Origin: Caballeronia sp. Lep1P3
GTDB taxonomy: Bacteria > Pseudomonadota > Gammaproteobacteria > Burkholderiales > Burkholderiaceae
Direction of reading: 5' to 3'
Assembly (NCBI RefSeq): GCF_022879595.1
Contig: NZ_CP084265.1
Span: 1,550,001 to 1,614,000, forward strand
Length of the DNA: 64,000 nucleotides
In this document: one piece after another, positions 48,268 to 58,640 of the stretch
Numbering within the stretch: the stretch's first letter is position 1
Layout of the letters: each line of letters opens with the position of its first letter
Translations under genes and position numbers: made by a program
Notes under the pieces: model-generated
What the model was told of the DNA's origin: nothing
Databases searched by the model: none
Seen by the model: only the letters and a program-made list of their open reading frames with translations

Positions 48268-48305
48268 CAAAGAAAAATCCCGTAAGCCGCAAGGCCTACG
48301 GGATT
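48268..48305 (-). terminator. Terminator after tRNA-Asp
   Basis: On the minus strand AATCCCGTA pairs with TACGGGATT, with an internal GCC/GGC extension, then TTTCTTT. It ends the tRNA-Val/tRNA-Asp transcript 12 bases past the Asp CCA. Confidence 0.85.
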
Positions 48306-48316
48306 CTCAGTGATTC

Positions 48317-48393
48317 TGGCGGAGCGGACGGGACTCGAACCCGCGACCCCCGGCGTGACAGGCCGGTATTCTAACCAACTGAACTACCGCTCC
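48317..48393 (-). tRNA. tRNA-Asp (anticodon GTC)
   Basis: 77 nt. The acceptor stem GGAGCGG/CCGCTCC, anticodon stem CCGGC/GCCGG around loop CTGTCAC with anticodon GTC, and T-arm GTTCGAGTC are all visible; discriminator G and CCA are encoded. Confidence 0.98.
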
Positions 48394-48419
48394 CGGATGA
48401 TGCGTGATGCCGCTGGAAC

Positions 48420-48495
48420 TGGTGGGTGCTGAGAGGCTCGAACTCCCGACCTACGCCTTGTAAGGGCGCCGCTCTACCAACTGAGCTAAGCACCC
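48420..48495 (-). tRNA. tRNA-Val (anticodon TAC)
   Basis: 76 nt. Acceptor GGGTGCT/AGCACCC, D-arm AGCTCAGTTGGTAGAGC, anticodon loop CTTACAA with anticodon TAC, T-arm GTTCGAGCC, CCA encoded. Co-transcribed with tRNA-Asp 26 bases downstream. Confidence 0.98.
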
Positions 48496-48549
48496 GGCTT
48501 CCGCTTGTGCGGAGGAACCGGTAAAACAGCACCGTTCCCAGCGAGTCAG

Positions 48550-48822
48550 CTAGTTTAGCGCATCCTTCAGAGCTTTGCCAGCGCGAAATTTCGGGATTTT
48601 CGCCGCTTCGATAGTGATCGCGGCTCCGGTACGCGGATCGCGGCCAGTGCGCGCGAGGCGCTCGCCCACCGCGAACGTGCCGAAGCCGACGAGCGTCACG
48701 GAGTCGCCCTTCTCGAGCGTCGCGCGCACGCCGCCGATCACGGCTTCGAGCGCGCGGCCGGCTGCGGCCTTGGAGATATCGGCTTCTTGCGCGATGTGGT
48801 CGATGAGTTCCGTCTTGTTCAT
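48550..48822 (-). CDS. hupB: HU-family nucleoid protein
   Basis: A 90-residue HU beta: [11 protein letters not shown] at the N-terminus, [22 protein letters not shown] at the turn leading to the DNA-binding arm, and [16 protein letters not shown] at the end. It binds and bends DNA non-specifically. It sits directly downstream of lon on the same strand, as in other proteobacteria. Confidence 0.97.
   Translation of the reverse strand: MNKTELIDHIAQEADISKAAAGRALEAVIGGVRATLEKGDSVTLVGFGTFAVGERLARTGRDPRTGAAITIEAAKIPKFRAGKALKDALN
48552..48581 (-). promoter_or_regulatory. Candidate tRNA-Val/Asp promoter inside the 3' end of hupB
   Basis: On the minus strand CTGGCA, 18 bases, TAAACT. The -10 overlaps the hupB stop codon TAG and the -35 lies in its last codons. 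The predicted start is about 50 bases before tRNA-Val. Matches are 4/6 for the -35. Confidence 0.4.
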
Positions 48823-48981
48823 TGAAATCCCCGAATCTGGTTTGGCACGTTGTAATCGATATTGTCCGCATCCGCGATGAACGCGATGCGCGCGCCATTA
48901 GAAGCAGCCGAAACGCGCGTGTCAACGAGGGTTGCGCCGGATTCCACGCCCGCAACGAACGCACCGCACGCTCGCCAAAAA

Positions 48982-49013
48982 GAAAAACCCGCGGACGATG
49001 CCGCGGGTTTTCT
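48982..49013 (-). terminator. Intrinsic terminator after lon
   Basis: On the minus strand AAAACCCGCGG, six bases, CCGCGGGTTTT followed by TCTTTTTGG: an 11-bp stem, 26 bases after the lon stop. Confidence 0.9.
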
Positions 49014-49039
49014 TGGCTTGCCTGCTACGTTGCGATGGG

Positions 49040-51463
49040 TCAGTGCTTCACGACATCGCCCGTTGCCGGCTGGTCCTTCTGCGCTTCGGCGGCGACCGGC
49101 GTTGCCTTCGTTTCTTCTTCGGGCAGCGGCTCCGGCGTCCGTTCGAGCGCCAGTTCCAGCACACGATCGATCCAGCGCACCGGCACGATCTCGATGGCGT
49201 TCTTCACGTTGTCGGGGATGTCGGCGAGATCCTTCGTATTCTCTTCCGGGATCAGCACGAGCTTGATGCCGCCGCGATGCGCCGCCAGCAGCTTCTCCTT
49301 CAATCCGCCGATTGGCAGCACTTCACCGCGCAGCGTGATTTCGCCCGTCATCGCGACATCCGCGCGCACCGGAATGCCGGTGAGCACCGACACCAGCGCC
49401 GTCGTCATCGCGATACCGGCGGACGGACCGTCCTTCGGCGTCGCGCCTTCGGGCACGTGAATGTGGATGTCCTTCTTCTCGAACGATTCATCCGTGATGC
49501 CCAGACGCCGCGAACGCGACCGCACGACCGAGCGCGCGGCTTCGACGGATTCCTTCATCACGTCGCCGAGCGAACCGGTGCGGATCACGCCGCCCTTGCC
49601 GGGCATGACCGCCGCTTCGATCGTCAGCAGATCGCCGCCCACTTCCGTCCACGCGAGACCCGTCACCTGACCGATCTGGTTTTCCTTCGCGGCCAGACCG
49701 AAGTCGTACTTGCGCACGCCGAGGAAGGTATCGAGGTTGGAACCATCGACCTTCACCGCGCCTTCGGCCTTCTTCAAGAGCAGCATCTTCACGACCTTGC
49801 GGCAGATCTTGGAGATTTCGCGCTCGAGCGAACGCACGCCGGCTTCACGCGTGTAGTAGCGAATGATGTCGCGGATGGCTTGCTCCGTGACGTCGATCTC
49901 GTCTTCCTTCAGGCCGTTGTTGCGCTTCTGCTTCGGCAGCAGATAACGCTGCGCGATGCTGACCTTCTCGTCCTCCGTGTAACCCGAGAGACGGATGACT
50001 TCCATCCGGTCGAGCAACGGCGGCGGAATGTTCAGCGAGTTCGACGTCGCGACGAACATCACGTCCGACAGGTCGAAGTCCACTTCGATGTAGTGGTCCG
50101 CGAACGTGTGGTTCTGCTCCGGGTCGAGCACTTCGAGCAGCGCGGATGCCGGATCGCCACGGAAATCCATGCCCATCTTGTCGACTTCGTCGAGCAGGAA
50201 GAGCGGATTACGCACGCCGACCTTCGCGAGGCTCTGCAGAATCTTGCCAGGCATCGAGCCAATGTACGTGCGACGGTGGCCGCGGATCTCGGACTCGTCG
50301 TGCACGCCGCCCAACGCCATACGCACGAACTTGCGGTTCGTGGCGCGCGCGATCGACTGCCCGAGCGAAGTCTTGCCGACGCCCGGAGGCCCGACGAGGC
50401 ACAGAATCGGCGCCTTCACCTTCTCGACGCGTTGTTGAACCGCGAGATATTCGAGGATGCGTTCCTTGACCTTTTCGAGACCGAAGTGGTCTTCGTCGAG
50501 CACGCGCTCGGCATTCGAGAGGTCGTTGTTGACCTTGCTCTTCTTGCGCCACGGCAAGCCGATCAGCGTGTCGATGTAGTTGCGCACGACCGTCGCTTCC
50601 GCCGACATCGGCGACATGAGCTTCAGCTTTTTGAGTTCGGCGTCGGCCTTCTTCTTGGCTTCCTTCGGCATGCGCGCGGCGGCGATGCGCTTCTCGAGTT
50701 CCTCGAGATCCGCGCCCTCTTCGCCTTCGCCCAGTTCCTTCTGGATGGCCTTGACCTGTTCGTTCAGGTAGTACTCGCGCTGGCTCTTTTCCATCTGACG
50801 CTTCACGCGCCCACGGATGCGCTTCTCGACCTGGAGAATGTCGATTTCGGCTTCGAGCTGGGCGAGCAGATGCTCCAGCCGCTCGACGACCGGAAACATT
50901 TCCAGAATGTGCTGCTTCTGATCGAGCTTGAGCGGAAGATGCGCGGCGATGGTATCCGCAAGACGACCCGCTTCGTCGATGCCCGACAGCGACGTCAGGA
51001 TCTCGGGCGGAATCTTCTTGTTGAGCTTCACGTACTGATCGAACTGGGAGACGATCGCGCGGCGCAGCGCCTCGGTCTCGGCGCTGTCGGCGTGATCCGG
51101 TTCGAGCGGCATCACGTCGCAGGAAAACTGCGTTTCCTGCTCTTCAATGGAGAGCGTCTTTGCGCGCTGCAAACCTTCGACGAGCACCTTCACCGTGCCG
51201 TCCGGCAGTTTGAGCATTTGCAGGATGTTGGCGATACATCCCACTTCGTACATGTCTTTTTCGGTCGGCTCGTCCTTCGCCGCCGTTTTCTGGGCGACGA
51301 GCATGATGTGCTTGCCGCCTTCCATCGCGGCTTCGAGGGCCTTGATCGACTTGGGCCGCCCAACGAAGAGCGGAATCACCATGTGCGGGAACACGACTAC
51401 GTCGCGCAGCGGGAGCAGCGGCAGCGTGATGCGTTCCTGCGGGAGGAGTTGGGTTCCTGACAT
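49040..51463 (-). CDS. lon: ATP-dependent protease La
   Basis: An 807-residue LonA: N-terminal substrate domain ([20 protein letters not shown]), AAA+ module with Walker [10 protein letters not shown], and C-terminal peptidase with catalytic dyad Ser681 (DGPSAGIA) and Lys722 ([15 protein letters not shown]), aligning with E. coli S679/K722. It degrades damaged and regulatory proteins. Between clpX and hupB in the conserved order; a heat-shock promoter candidate lies upstream. Confidence 0.98.
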   Translation of the reverse strand: MSGTQLLPQERITLPLLPLRDVVVFPHMVIPLFVGRPKSIKALEAAMEGGKHIMLVAQKTAAKDEPTEKDMYEVGCIANILQMLKLPDGTVKVLVEGLQRAKTLSIEEQETQFSCDVMPLEPDHADSAETEALRRAIVSQFDQYVKLNKKIPPEILTSLSGIDEAGRLADTIAAHLPLKLDQKQHILEMFPVVERLEHLLAQLEAEIDILQVEKRIRGRVKRQMEKSQREYYLNEQVKAIQKELGEGEEGADLEELEKRIAAARMPKEAKKKADAELKKLKLMSPMSAEATVVRNYIDTLIGLPWRKKSKVNNDLSNAERVLDEDHFGLEKVKERILEYLAVQQRVEKVKAPILCLVGPPGVGKTSLGQSIARATNRKFVRMALGGVHDESEIRGHRRTYIGSMPGKILQSLAKVGVRNPLFLLDEVDKMGMDFRGDPASALLEVLDPEQNHTFADHYIEVDFDLSDVMFVATSNSLNIPPPLLDRMEVIRLSGYTEDEKVSIAQRYLLPKQKRNNGLKEDEIDVTEQAIRDIIRYYTREAGVRSLEREISKICRKVVKMLLLKKAEGAVKVDGSNLDTFLGVRKYDFGLAAKENQIGQVTGLAWTEVGGDLLTIEAAVMPGKGGVIRTGSLGDVMKESVEAARSVVRSRSRRLGITDESFEKKDIHIHVPEGATPKDGPSAGIAMTTALVSVLTGIPVRADVAMTGEITLRGEVLPIGGLKEKLLAAHRGGIKLVLIPEENTKDLADIPDNVKNAIEIVPVRWIDRVLELALERTPEPLPEEETKATPVAAEAQKDQPATGDVVKH

Positions 51464-51497
51464 TTCATTTCCCCATTAATGGAATCGGTTCGTTCGT

Positions 51498-51525
51498 AAG
51501 TAAGGCCGTTAAGAGCTATTGCAAG
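51498..51525 (-). promoter_or_regulatory. Possible sigma-32 promoter for lon
   Basis: On the minus strand CTTGCAA, 13 bases, CCTTACTT. The -35 matches the heat-shock consensus CTTGAAA at 6/7; the -10 matches CCCCATNT only partly. It lies about 35 bases before the lon ATG. lon is a classical heat-shock gene. Confidence 0.35.
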
Positions 51526-51585
51526 CCTTTATCGGAAGGGAAAAGTCGGTAGTCCAAGATCGTCAGTAACGTCCACAACATAACC

Positions 51586-51626
51586 GAAAAATAAACAAAG
51601 GCCGTTCACGTTGCCATGAACGGCCT
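51586..51626 (-). terminator. Intrinsic terminator after clpX
   Basis: On the minus strand AGGCCGTTCA, eight bases, TGAACGGCCT followed by TTGTTTATTTTT: a 10-bp stem with a long U-rich tail. Confidence 0.85.
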
Positions 51627-51647
51627 CTCGCCGACACACAGCCCGGT

Positions 51648-52919
<1,272 letters not shown>

Positions 52920-53087
52920 AAATGTGTAAGCCTCCGGACACTCTTGTTACATGATACGCCCTTCGTTCCGGCCACGCAGATTGGTTCCGCGTAGCCGGCC
53001 GAAGCACGTTTTGGCGTTGCGCCGCATGCGCCATCCGCATCTGGCCGGCCTCTTCCGAGGACCGGCGCGGCGCCGCTCCGGACGCCT

Positions 53088-53741
53088 TCAGGGACGCTTG
53101 TGCAGCACCTGGTCGACGATGCCGTAAGCCTGCGCGTCGTCGCCCGACATGAAATTGTCGCGATCCGTGTCGCGCGCGATGCGCTCGACCGGCTGACCCG
53201 TGTGATGCGACAGCAACTGGTTGAGACGTTCCTTCAGGTACAAAATTTCGCGCGCCTGAATTTCGATATCCGACGCCTGGCCGCGTGCGCCGCCGAGCGG
53301 CTGGTGAATCATCACGCGGGCGTTGGGCAGCGCGACGCGCTTGCCTTTCGCGCCCGAAGCCAGCAGAAACGCGCCCATGCTGGCAGCAAGCCCCATGCAC
53401 AGCGTGGAGACGTCCGGCTTCACGAACTGCATGGTGTCGTAGATCGCCATGCCGGCAGAAACCGAGCCGCCCGGACTGTTGATGTACAGGCTGATGTCCT
53501 TGTCAGGGTTCTCGCTTTCGAGGAACAGTAACTGCGCGACGACGAGATTCGCCGACTGGTCGTTGACCTCACCCACGAGGAACACCACGCGCTCCTTCAG
53601 GAGCCGGGAATAGATGTCATAGGCACGCTCGCCGCGGCCGCTCGTTTCCACGACCATCGGGACGAGGCCGAGCGCCTGGGCTTCGAAGTCCCGCGGAGCA
53701 TGGGACGCCAACGTGTCGAGCAATTCAGCGCGAAAGGTCAT
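53088..53741 (-). CDS. clpP: ClpP protease
   Basis: A 217-residue ClpP with the triad Ser121 ([11 protein letters not shown]), His146 (MIHQPLGG) and Asp in [21 protein letters not shown] forms the oxyanion region. A proline/acid-rich propeptide-like N-terminus precedes the mature part. Lies between tig and clpX, on the same strand as both. Confidence 0.98.
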   Translation of the reverse strand: MTFRAELLDTLASHAPRDFEAQALGLVPMVVETSGRGERAYDIYSRLLKERVVFLVGEVNDQSANLVVAQLLFLESENPDKDISLYINSPGGSVSAGMAIYDTMQFVKPDVSTLCMGLAASMGAFLLASGAKGKRVALPNARVMIHQPLGGARGQASDIEIQAREILYLKERLNQLLSHHTGQPVERIARDTDRDNFMSGDDAQAYGIVDQVLHKRP

Positions 53742-53824
53742 GCAATTTCCTTGTTCGGAATAGGGATACTGAACGACGAAGGAACATCGATAAGAACGGC
53801 ATGCACACGCGCAAACTTTAATGC

Positions 53825-53865
53825 AAAAAAGGCGTGCGGGCCGCCGTCCGACGACCCCGCACGCC
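53825..53865 (-). terminator. Intrinsic terminator after tig
   Basis: On the minus strand GGCGTGCGGG and CCCGCACGCC form a 10-bp stem followed by six T. clpP is downstream on the same strand, so it probably has its own promoter in the 138-base gap. Confidence 0.9.
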
Positions 53866-53879
53866 CCTTGCCAATCGCG

Positions 53880-55226
53880 TCAGGCTTGCGCCGTTGCGCT
53901 GGCCAGTTCCTCGAAGCTGACTTCCTTGTCGGTCACCTTGGCCTTGTCGAGCACGAAGTCCACGACGTTGCTTTCCACGACGTAGGCTTCCATTTCAGCG
54001 AGGCGCTGCTGGTTCGAATAATACCAGCGGACGACTTCCTTCGGGTCTTCATAGCTTTTCGCGAATTCGTCCACTTCGGCGCGAATCTGCTCGGGCTTCG
54101 CCTGCAGGTCGTTGGCCTTCACGAGTTCGGCGAGAACCAGGCCGAGCTTCACGCGGCGCTCAGCCTGCTCGGCGAACATCTCGGCCGGAATCGGCGCGTC
54201 GGCGGCATTCGGCACGCCGCGTTGCTGAAGGTCCTGGCGCGCCATTTCGACGAGGCGCTGTTGGTCCTGTTCGATCAGCGCCTTCGGCACGTCCAACTCC
54301 GAGATCTTCAGAAGCGCGTCCATGACCTGGTTCTTCACGATCTGCTGCGTGCGGCGCTTGGCTTCGCGCTCCAGGTTGTCCTTGATTTCGGCGCGCATCT
54401 TCGTGAGATCGCCGTCTTCGATTCCGAGCGACTTCGCAAATTCCGCGTCCACTTCCGGCATGTGGGGCCATTCGACCTTTTTCACAGTGATCGTGAATTG
54501 CGCCGTCTTGCCGGCGACGTCCTTGCCGTGATAATCGTCCGGGAACTTGAGGTCGAATTCGCGCGATTCGCCGGCCTTCAGGCCCGTTGCCGCTTGTTCG
54601 AATTCAGGCAGCATGCGGCCTTCGCCGAGCACGAACGCGAAGTCCTGTGCGCTGCCGCCTTCGAATTCGACGCCGTCGAGCTTGCCGACGAAGTCGAGCG
54701 TCACGCGGTCGCCGTCACGCGCTGCCGTGTCCGCGCCGCCGTCGCCATGCTCGCCGCCTTCGCCGCGCGGATGGAAGTGCACGCGCTGCTTGCGCAAAAT
54801 GTCCAGCGTGCGGTCCACTTCCGCTTCCGAAATGGTGGTCACGGTGCGCTCGATTTCGGCATCGGCCACGTCGCCCAGCTTCACTTCCGGATACACCTCG
54901 AACGTGGCGTCGAACGCGTAGGCGTTGTCGGCGGCTTCGATCTTGGGCGCGAAGCTCGGCTGGCCCGCCACGCGCAGGTTCTCGGCGCGCGTCACATCGA
55001 AGAACTCCTTGCCGACCTTGTCGCTCAGCACTTCGGCTTCGACCTGGCCGCCGTACTGCTGCGTCACCATCTTGAGCGGCACCTTGCCCGGGCGGAAACC
55101 CGGCATGCGCACGTTCTTGGCCAACTGACGGATGCGCGAATCCACTTCCTTCTGCACGGTGTCCTTCGGCAGGGAAATGGTCACGCGGCGTTCGAGCTTG
55201 CCCAGGTTTTCAACTACGTTAGCCAT
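53880..55226 (-). CDS. tig: Trigger factor
   Basis: A 448-residue ribosome-bound chaperone/PPIase. The ribosome-docking signature GFRPGKVP lies in the N-terminal domain; the FKBP domain (about 165-250) has [13 protein letters not shown] and [12 protein letters not shown]; the helical C-terminal arms follow. A His/Gly/Asp-rich insert ([11 protein letters not shown]) just before the FKBP domain is typical of Burkholderia. I used ATG 55226; upstream in-frame sequence to 55361 is not conserved-looking. Confidence 0.97.
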   Translation of the reverse strand: MANVVENLGKLERRVTISLPKDTVQKEVDSRIRQLAKNVRMPGFRPGKVPLKMVTQQYGGQVEAEVLSDKVGKEFFDVTRAENLRVAGQPSFAPKIEAADNAYAFDATFEVYPEVKLGDVADAEIERTVTTISEAEVDRTLDILRKQRVHFHPRGEGGEHGDGGADTAARDGDRVTLDFVGKLDGVEFEGGSAQDFAFVLGEGRMLPEFEQAATGLKAGESREFDLKFPDDYHGKDVAGKTAQFTITVKKVEWPHMPEVDAEFAKSLGIEDGDLTKMRAEIKDNLEREAKRRTQQIVKNQVMDALLKISELDVPKALIEQDQQRLVEMARQDLQQRGVPNAADAPIPAEMFAEQAERRVKLGLVLAELVKANDLQAKPEQIRAEVDEFAKSYEDPKEVVRWYYSNQQRLAEMEAYVVESNVVDFVLDKAKVTDKEVSFEELASATAQA

Positions 55227-55711
55227 GGCTTCAATCGTCCTAGAGTAATTCGGTGTGTTCGGTGTTCGGTTCTTCCGCGGTTCTAAAGGCGCGGGTCCGT
55301 TGAGATTGCCGGCGCTCGTTCGTTCGGCATCCGGCGTTCGGCGTTCAGGGAGCGCATACATCGCGCATGTCCGACGATGCCCGGACGTCGCCGAGCGAGT
55401 CAGCCAACAGAGCCAAGCATTTTAGCAAACAAATCGAAGCCGCCGCCTTGCGGGAACATGCATGCGGCGTTTCACGGCGTTTTCGCTGATTTCGGGGCCA
55501 ATTCGGCGTAAATCCGCGTTTTCGCAATGAACGCGGTCGCGCACAATTCCGGCTATCGCGGCGGCGCTATTCTGCTGCGCGCGGCGCGCTGATAAGCTTG
55601 GCCGCGCATCGTCGACGACGCGTACCGCATGCGCCGCAGCGTTGAGCGCGATCATCGTGCGTTGCCGCGGCGATCGAACGCCCTTCCTCAACCAGAACAT
55701 TTCGAGACACC
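55227..55711. other. Divergent intergenic region tig / glycerate kinase
   Basis: About 485 bases with no gene I can support. It contains the tig -10 candidate; the rest is GC-rich without a clear glycerate kinase promoter. Confidence 0.6.
55419..55424 (-). promoter_or_regulatory. Candidate -10 box for tig
   Basis: TAAAAT on the minus strand in the context GCTAAAATGCTTGGCT, almost the same as the tRNA-Leu promoter context at 61671. The leader would be about 185 nt. The -35 is not recognisable. Confidence 0.4.
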
Positions 55712-56857
55712 ATGCCTAACGCCACGCCTGCACCCGTAGTCGTCATTGCGCCCGATTCGTTCAAGGGATCGCTTTCCGCCGAAGACGTCGCGAACGCGAT
55801 CGCGGAAGGCATCAGGCGCGCGCGGCCGGATGCGCAGATCCGCATCCTCCCGATGGCCGATGGCGGCGAAGGCACGCTCGACGCGATGCTGGCCGCTGGC
55901 GGCGAGCGGCGCATGCTCGATGTGCGCGGGGCGGCGGGCGCACGCCGCAACGCCGCGACCGGACTGCTCGCCGATGGCAGCGCGATGATCGAGACGGCCG
56001 AAGTGGTCGGCATCACCGATCCCGACGGCATGGCGGCGCCCGTCACCGAGCGCAGCACGCTCGGCATGGGCGAGGCGATCCGCGCGCTGCTCGACTCGGG
56101 CGCGCGCAAGTTCTTCGTGGCGCTCGGCGGCAGCAGCACGAACGACGGCGGCGCCGGACTGCTCGTCGGGCTCGGCGTGAAACTCTTCGATGCCGACGGC
56201 AACGAACTGCAGCCGGTGCCCTCGGCGCTCGCGAAAGTCGCGCGCGTCGACGCATCGGGGCTCGATGTTCGCGTGAACGAGGCGCAATTCGTCGGCATGT
56301 CGGACGTCGACAATCCACTCACCGGCGAGCACGGCGCGACCGCTGTTTTCGGTCCGCAAAAGGGTGTCACGCCCGACCAGATTCCTGTGCTCGACGCCGC
56401 CCTCGCCCATTTCGCGGATCGGCTGGAACCGGCGCTCGGTTTCGCCAAACGCAACGAACCCGGCGCGGGCGCGGCGGGCGGCCTGGGCTTCGCGCTGCAC
56501 ATGCTGGGCGCGCGGTTCGAGACGGGCGCGGAAGTCGTCGCGCGCGAAATCGGACTCGATGCCGCGCTCGAAGGCGCGGACTGGCTCATTACCGGCGAAG
56601 GTCGTTCGGATGTGCAGACGCTCCATGGCAAGGCGCCTTTCATCGCGTGCAAGCATGCGCGCGCGGCGGGCGTGCCGGCATCGCTGCTTTCGGGCGCGGT
56701 CGATCCGGCCGCCCTGCCGCGGCTGTCGGCGCATTTCAGCGGCTGCTTTTCGCCGGCGCCCGGTCCCATCACGCTCGATGTCGCGATCCGCGACGCCGCG
56801 CGTCTCCTCGCGAACGAAGCGGAACAACTCACGCGGCTGCGCTTCGGTTCGCTTTGA
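55712..56857 (+). CDS. glxK: Glycerate kinase (GlxK/GarK family)
   Basis: A 381-residue glycerate kinase. N-terminal IAPDSFKGSLSAEDVANAIAEG and MADGGEGTLDAM, central GGSSTNDGGAGLLVGLG, and C-terminal TGEGRSDVQTLHGKAP are diagnostic. It phosphorylates D-glycerate (to 2-phosphoglycerate in this family) at the end of glyoxylate or glucarate breakdown. Stands alone; no other glycerate-pathway gene is adjacent. Confidence 0.94.
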   Translation: MPNATPAPVVVIAPDSFKGSLSAEDVANAIAEGIRRARPDAQIRILPMADGGEGTLDAMLAAGGERRMLDVRGAAGARRNAATGLLADGSAMIETAEVVGITDPDGMAAPVTERSTLGMGEAIRALLDSGARKFFVALGGSSTNDGGAGLLVGLGVKLFDADGNELQPVPSALAKVARVDASGLDVRVNEAQFVGMSDVDNPLTGEHGATAVFGPQKGVTPDQIPVLDAALAHFADRLEPALGFAKRNEPGAGAAGGLGFALHMLGARFETGAEVVAREIGLDAALEGADWLITGEGRSDVQTLHGKAPFIACKHARAAGVPASLLSGAVDPAALPRLSAHFSGCFSPAPGPITLDVAIRDAARLLANEAEQLTRLRFGSL

Positions 56858-56962
56858 CCGGCGACGGCTACATACAGCGTCGCCCCGCCCGCGCGAGCTT
56901 GAGCCGCCGGCGTTTTTTGAAGGAACGAGCTGGATGATTCGCCCGCCGTACCGCGTCGGCTC

Positions 56963-57071
56963 GAGAAGCGTTGAGACAAGCGCGCGGGCTTGCGGCATCG
57001 CGCGTTCGCCACGGATGAGGCGGCGAAGAGCGTTGCGAAAAGCGCGCTAGCTTGCGCATCGCGCGTTCGCC
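56963..57071. repeat. Imperfect direct repeat of about 47 bp
   Basis: Two copies (56963-57010 and 57025-57071) of a GAAGCGTTG...AGCGCGC..GCTTGC.GCATCGCGCGTTCGCC unit, sharing a 16-bp perfect 3' end. They lie in the 280-base gap between the convergent glycerate kinase and PepSY genes. Neither strand codes for a recognisable protein there. Confidence 0.75.
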
Positions 57072-57137
57072 GCCGACGAAGCTCGGTTCAAGCTCCCGCG
57101 TACCTCACGCATGCCGCCGAGCCGATCAAAAAACCGC

Positions 57138-58586
57138 TCACGCCCGCGCGCCGATGCCCGTTCGCCGTCCGAACGCCACGCGATCCAGACACCAGACCGC
57201 GAGCATCGTCAGTCCCATCAGCGGGAAAACGACGCCCACGAGCGCGAGTGCGCCGCGCCACGCGCGCATCGGCGGGCGCTTGGCGGGACGCGACGGCGCG
57301 CCGAGCGTGCGCGACGGACGGCGCTTGAGCCACATCACGAATCCGGTCACCGAGAGCGCCGCGAGCCCGAGCGAAATGACCGAGCAGACAATCTGATTCG
57401 CCACGCCGAAGTAGCGTCCCATGTGCAGCGACGTGCCGTAAGAAATCGCCCGGGCGACCGTGCCGTAAGTCCGGTACGAGATGTCGGAGAGCACGCGCCC
57501 GCTGTACTGGTCGATGTGCAAGGTCCGCTCGTCGCGCGGGTCCGCGGGAAAGTACGACACGGTGTAGACGCCCGTCCGCGATGACGGCAGCGCGATGCCG
57601 TAGTCATCGACGACGCCGGACTTCGCGGCAAGCGCGATCACATCGTCGAGCGACAGGCGCGAGCCGGCCGTCGCGTTGTCCGTCGCGCCCGCGCTCTCGG
57701 GCATGGCCGTCGCGCCGACGGCCCACGGCGTCTGATGCAGCGGCAAGTCGTCCATTTTCATCGCCATGCCGTGCATCGCGTGCGCGTCGTGCGGCGCGTT
57801 GCCGGGCGCGGTGGAATGCACATGCGCCTCGCCCCACGCGCCTTTCGGATATCCGAGCGACGCGGACGTGGCCAGCGCCTTGAACTGCTTGCCCCACGAT
57901 CCGGACCACGGCAGTCCGCTCAGCACGAAAAAGAGCGCGCCGATGGCAAGCCACACGCCGCCCACCGCATGCAAATCGCGCCACCACGCGCGCCCCGCGA
58001 GCGACAGTCGCGGCGTCCACACGCCGCCCGTGCGGCGGCTCCCCGCGCTCCAAGGCCACCACAGCGCAACGCCTGTGCCGATCATCACGAGCGTCCAACA
58101 TCCGGCCAGTTCCATCAGCAGCTCGCCGGGCTTGCCGAGCATGAGCCCGCGATGCAGATTGCGAATCTGCTTCATCAGCCGATGCTCGACGCTCAGCTTG
58201 CCGAGCACCGCGCCGTCATACGGGTTCACATAGACGCTCTCGCTTTCTCCCGACGCGAGCCGAAACACGAACTCCGCGCTGCGCGTACGGCCGGCTTCGA
58301 TCTGCGCGAGCGTCGGCACCGCATCGCGCGGTTCGGCGGCGACGGCCTTCGCGAGAAGCGCGTCGGTGGAAAGACGCGGGGCGTGCGTATCGGCGACGAC
58401 CATGCGATCGCGATACAGCATCGGCTCGATCTGCGGCTGGAAGCAATACAGCGTGCCGGTGATCGCGAGCACGATGAGAAGCGGCATCACGAAGAGGCCG
58501 GCATAGAAGTGCCAGCGCCATAGCGTGCGGCGCTCGGCGACGATCTCGCCATCGGTCGGGGCGAGCGTGGATTGGGTTGCTTGCAT
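57138..58586 (-). CDS. PepSY-associated TM protein with His/Met-rich segment
   Basis: A 482-residue inner membrane protein of the PepSY_TM family (often called iron-regulated membrane protein). TM1 is about 27-50 (WRWHFYAGLFVMPLLIVLAI), TM2 about 160-176, TM3 about 207-227, with two TMs in the C-terminal part. PepSY-like periplasmic domains lie between. Residues 255-278 form a His/Met-rich stretch (HVH, HDAHAMHGMAMKM), a likely metal-binding loop. The start at 58586 was chosen over 58628 because the latter begins upstream of the TM-family N-terminus. Last gene of a TonB-receptor operon; may reduce or relay imported metal. Confidence 0.88.
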   Translation of the reverse strand: MQATQSTLAPTDGEIVAERRTLWRWHFYAGLFVMPLLIVLAITGTLYCFQPQIEPMLYRDRMVVADTHAPRLSTDALLAKAVAAEPRDAVPTLAQIEAGRTRSAEFVFRLASGESESVYVNPYDGAVLGKLSVEHRLMKQIRNLHRGLMLGKPGELLMELAGCWTLVMIGTGVALWWPWSAGSRRTGGVWTPRLSLAGRAWWRDLHAVGGVWLAIGALFFVLSGLPWSGSWGKQFKALATSASLGYPKGAWGEAHVHSTAPGNAPHDAHAMHGMAMKMDDLPLHQTPWAVGATAMPESAGATDNATAGSRLSLDDVIALAAKSGVVDDYGIALPSSRTGVYTVSYFPADPRDERTLHIDQYSGRVLSDISYRTYGTVARAISYGTSLHMGRYFGVANQIVCSVISLGLAALSVTGFVMWLKRRPSRTLGAPSRPAKRPPMRAWRGALALVGVVFPLMGLTMLAVWCLDRVAFGRRTGIGARA

Positions 58587-58640
58587 GACGTGTCCCGTGG
58601 AATCGATTGAATAGGCAGGAATAGGCAAAAATAGGCAGGT

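Noticed and set aside
48174..48374. Small plus-strand frame over the tRNA region
   Set aside because: It runs antisense through tRNA-Asp and the terminator and has no protein features.
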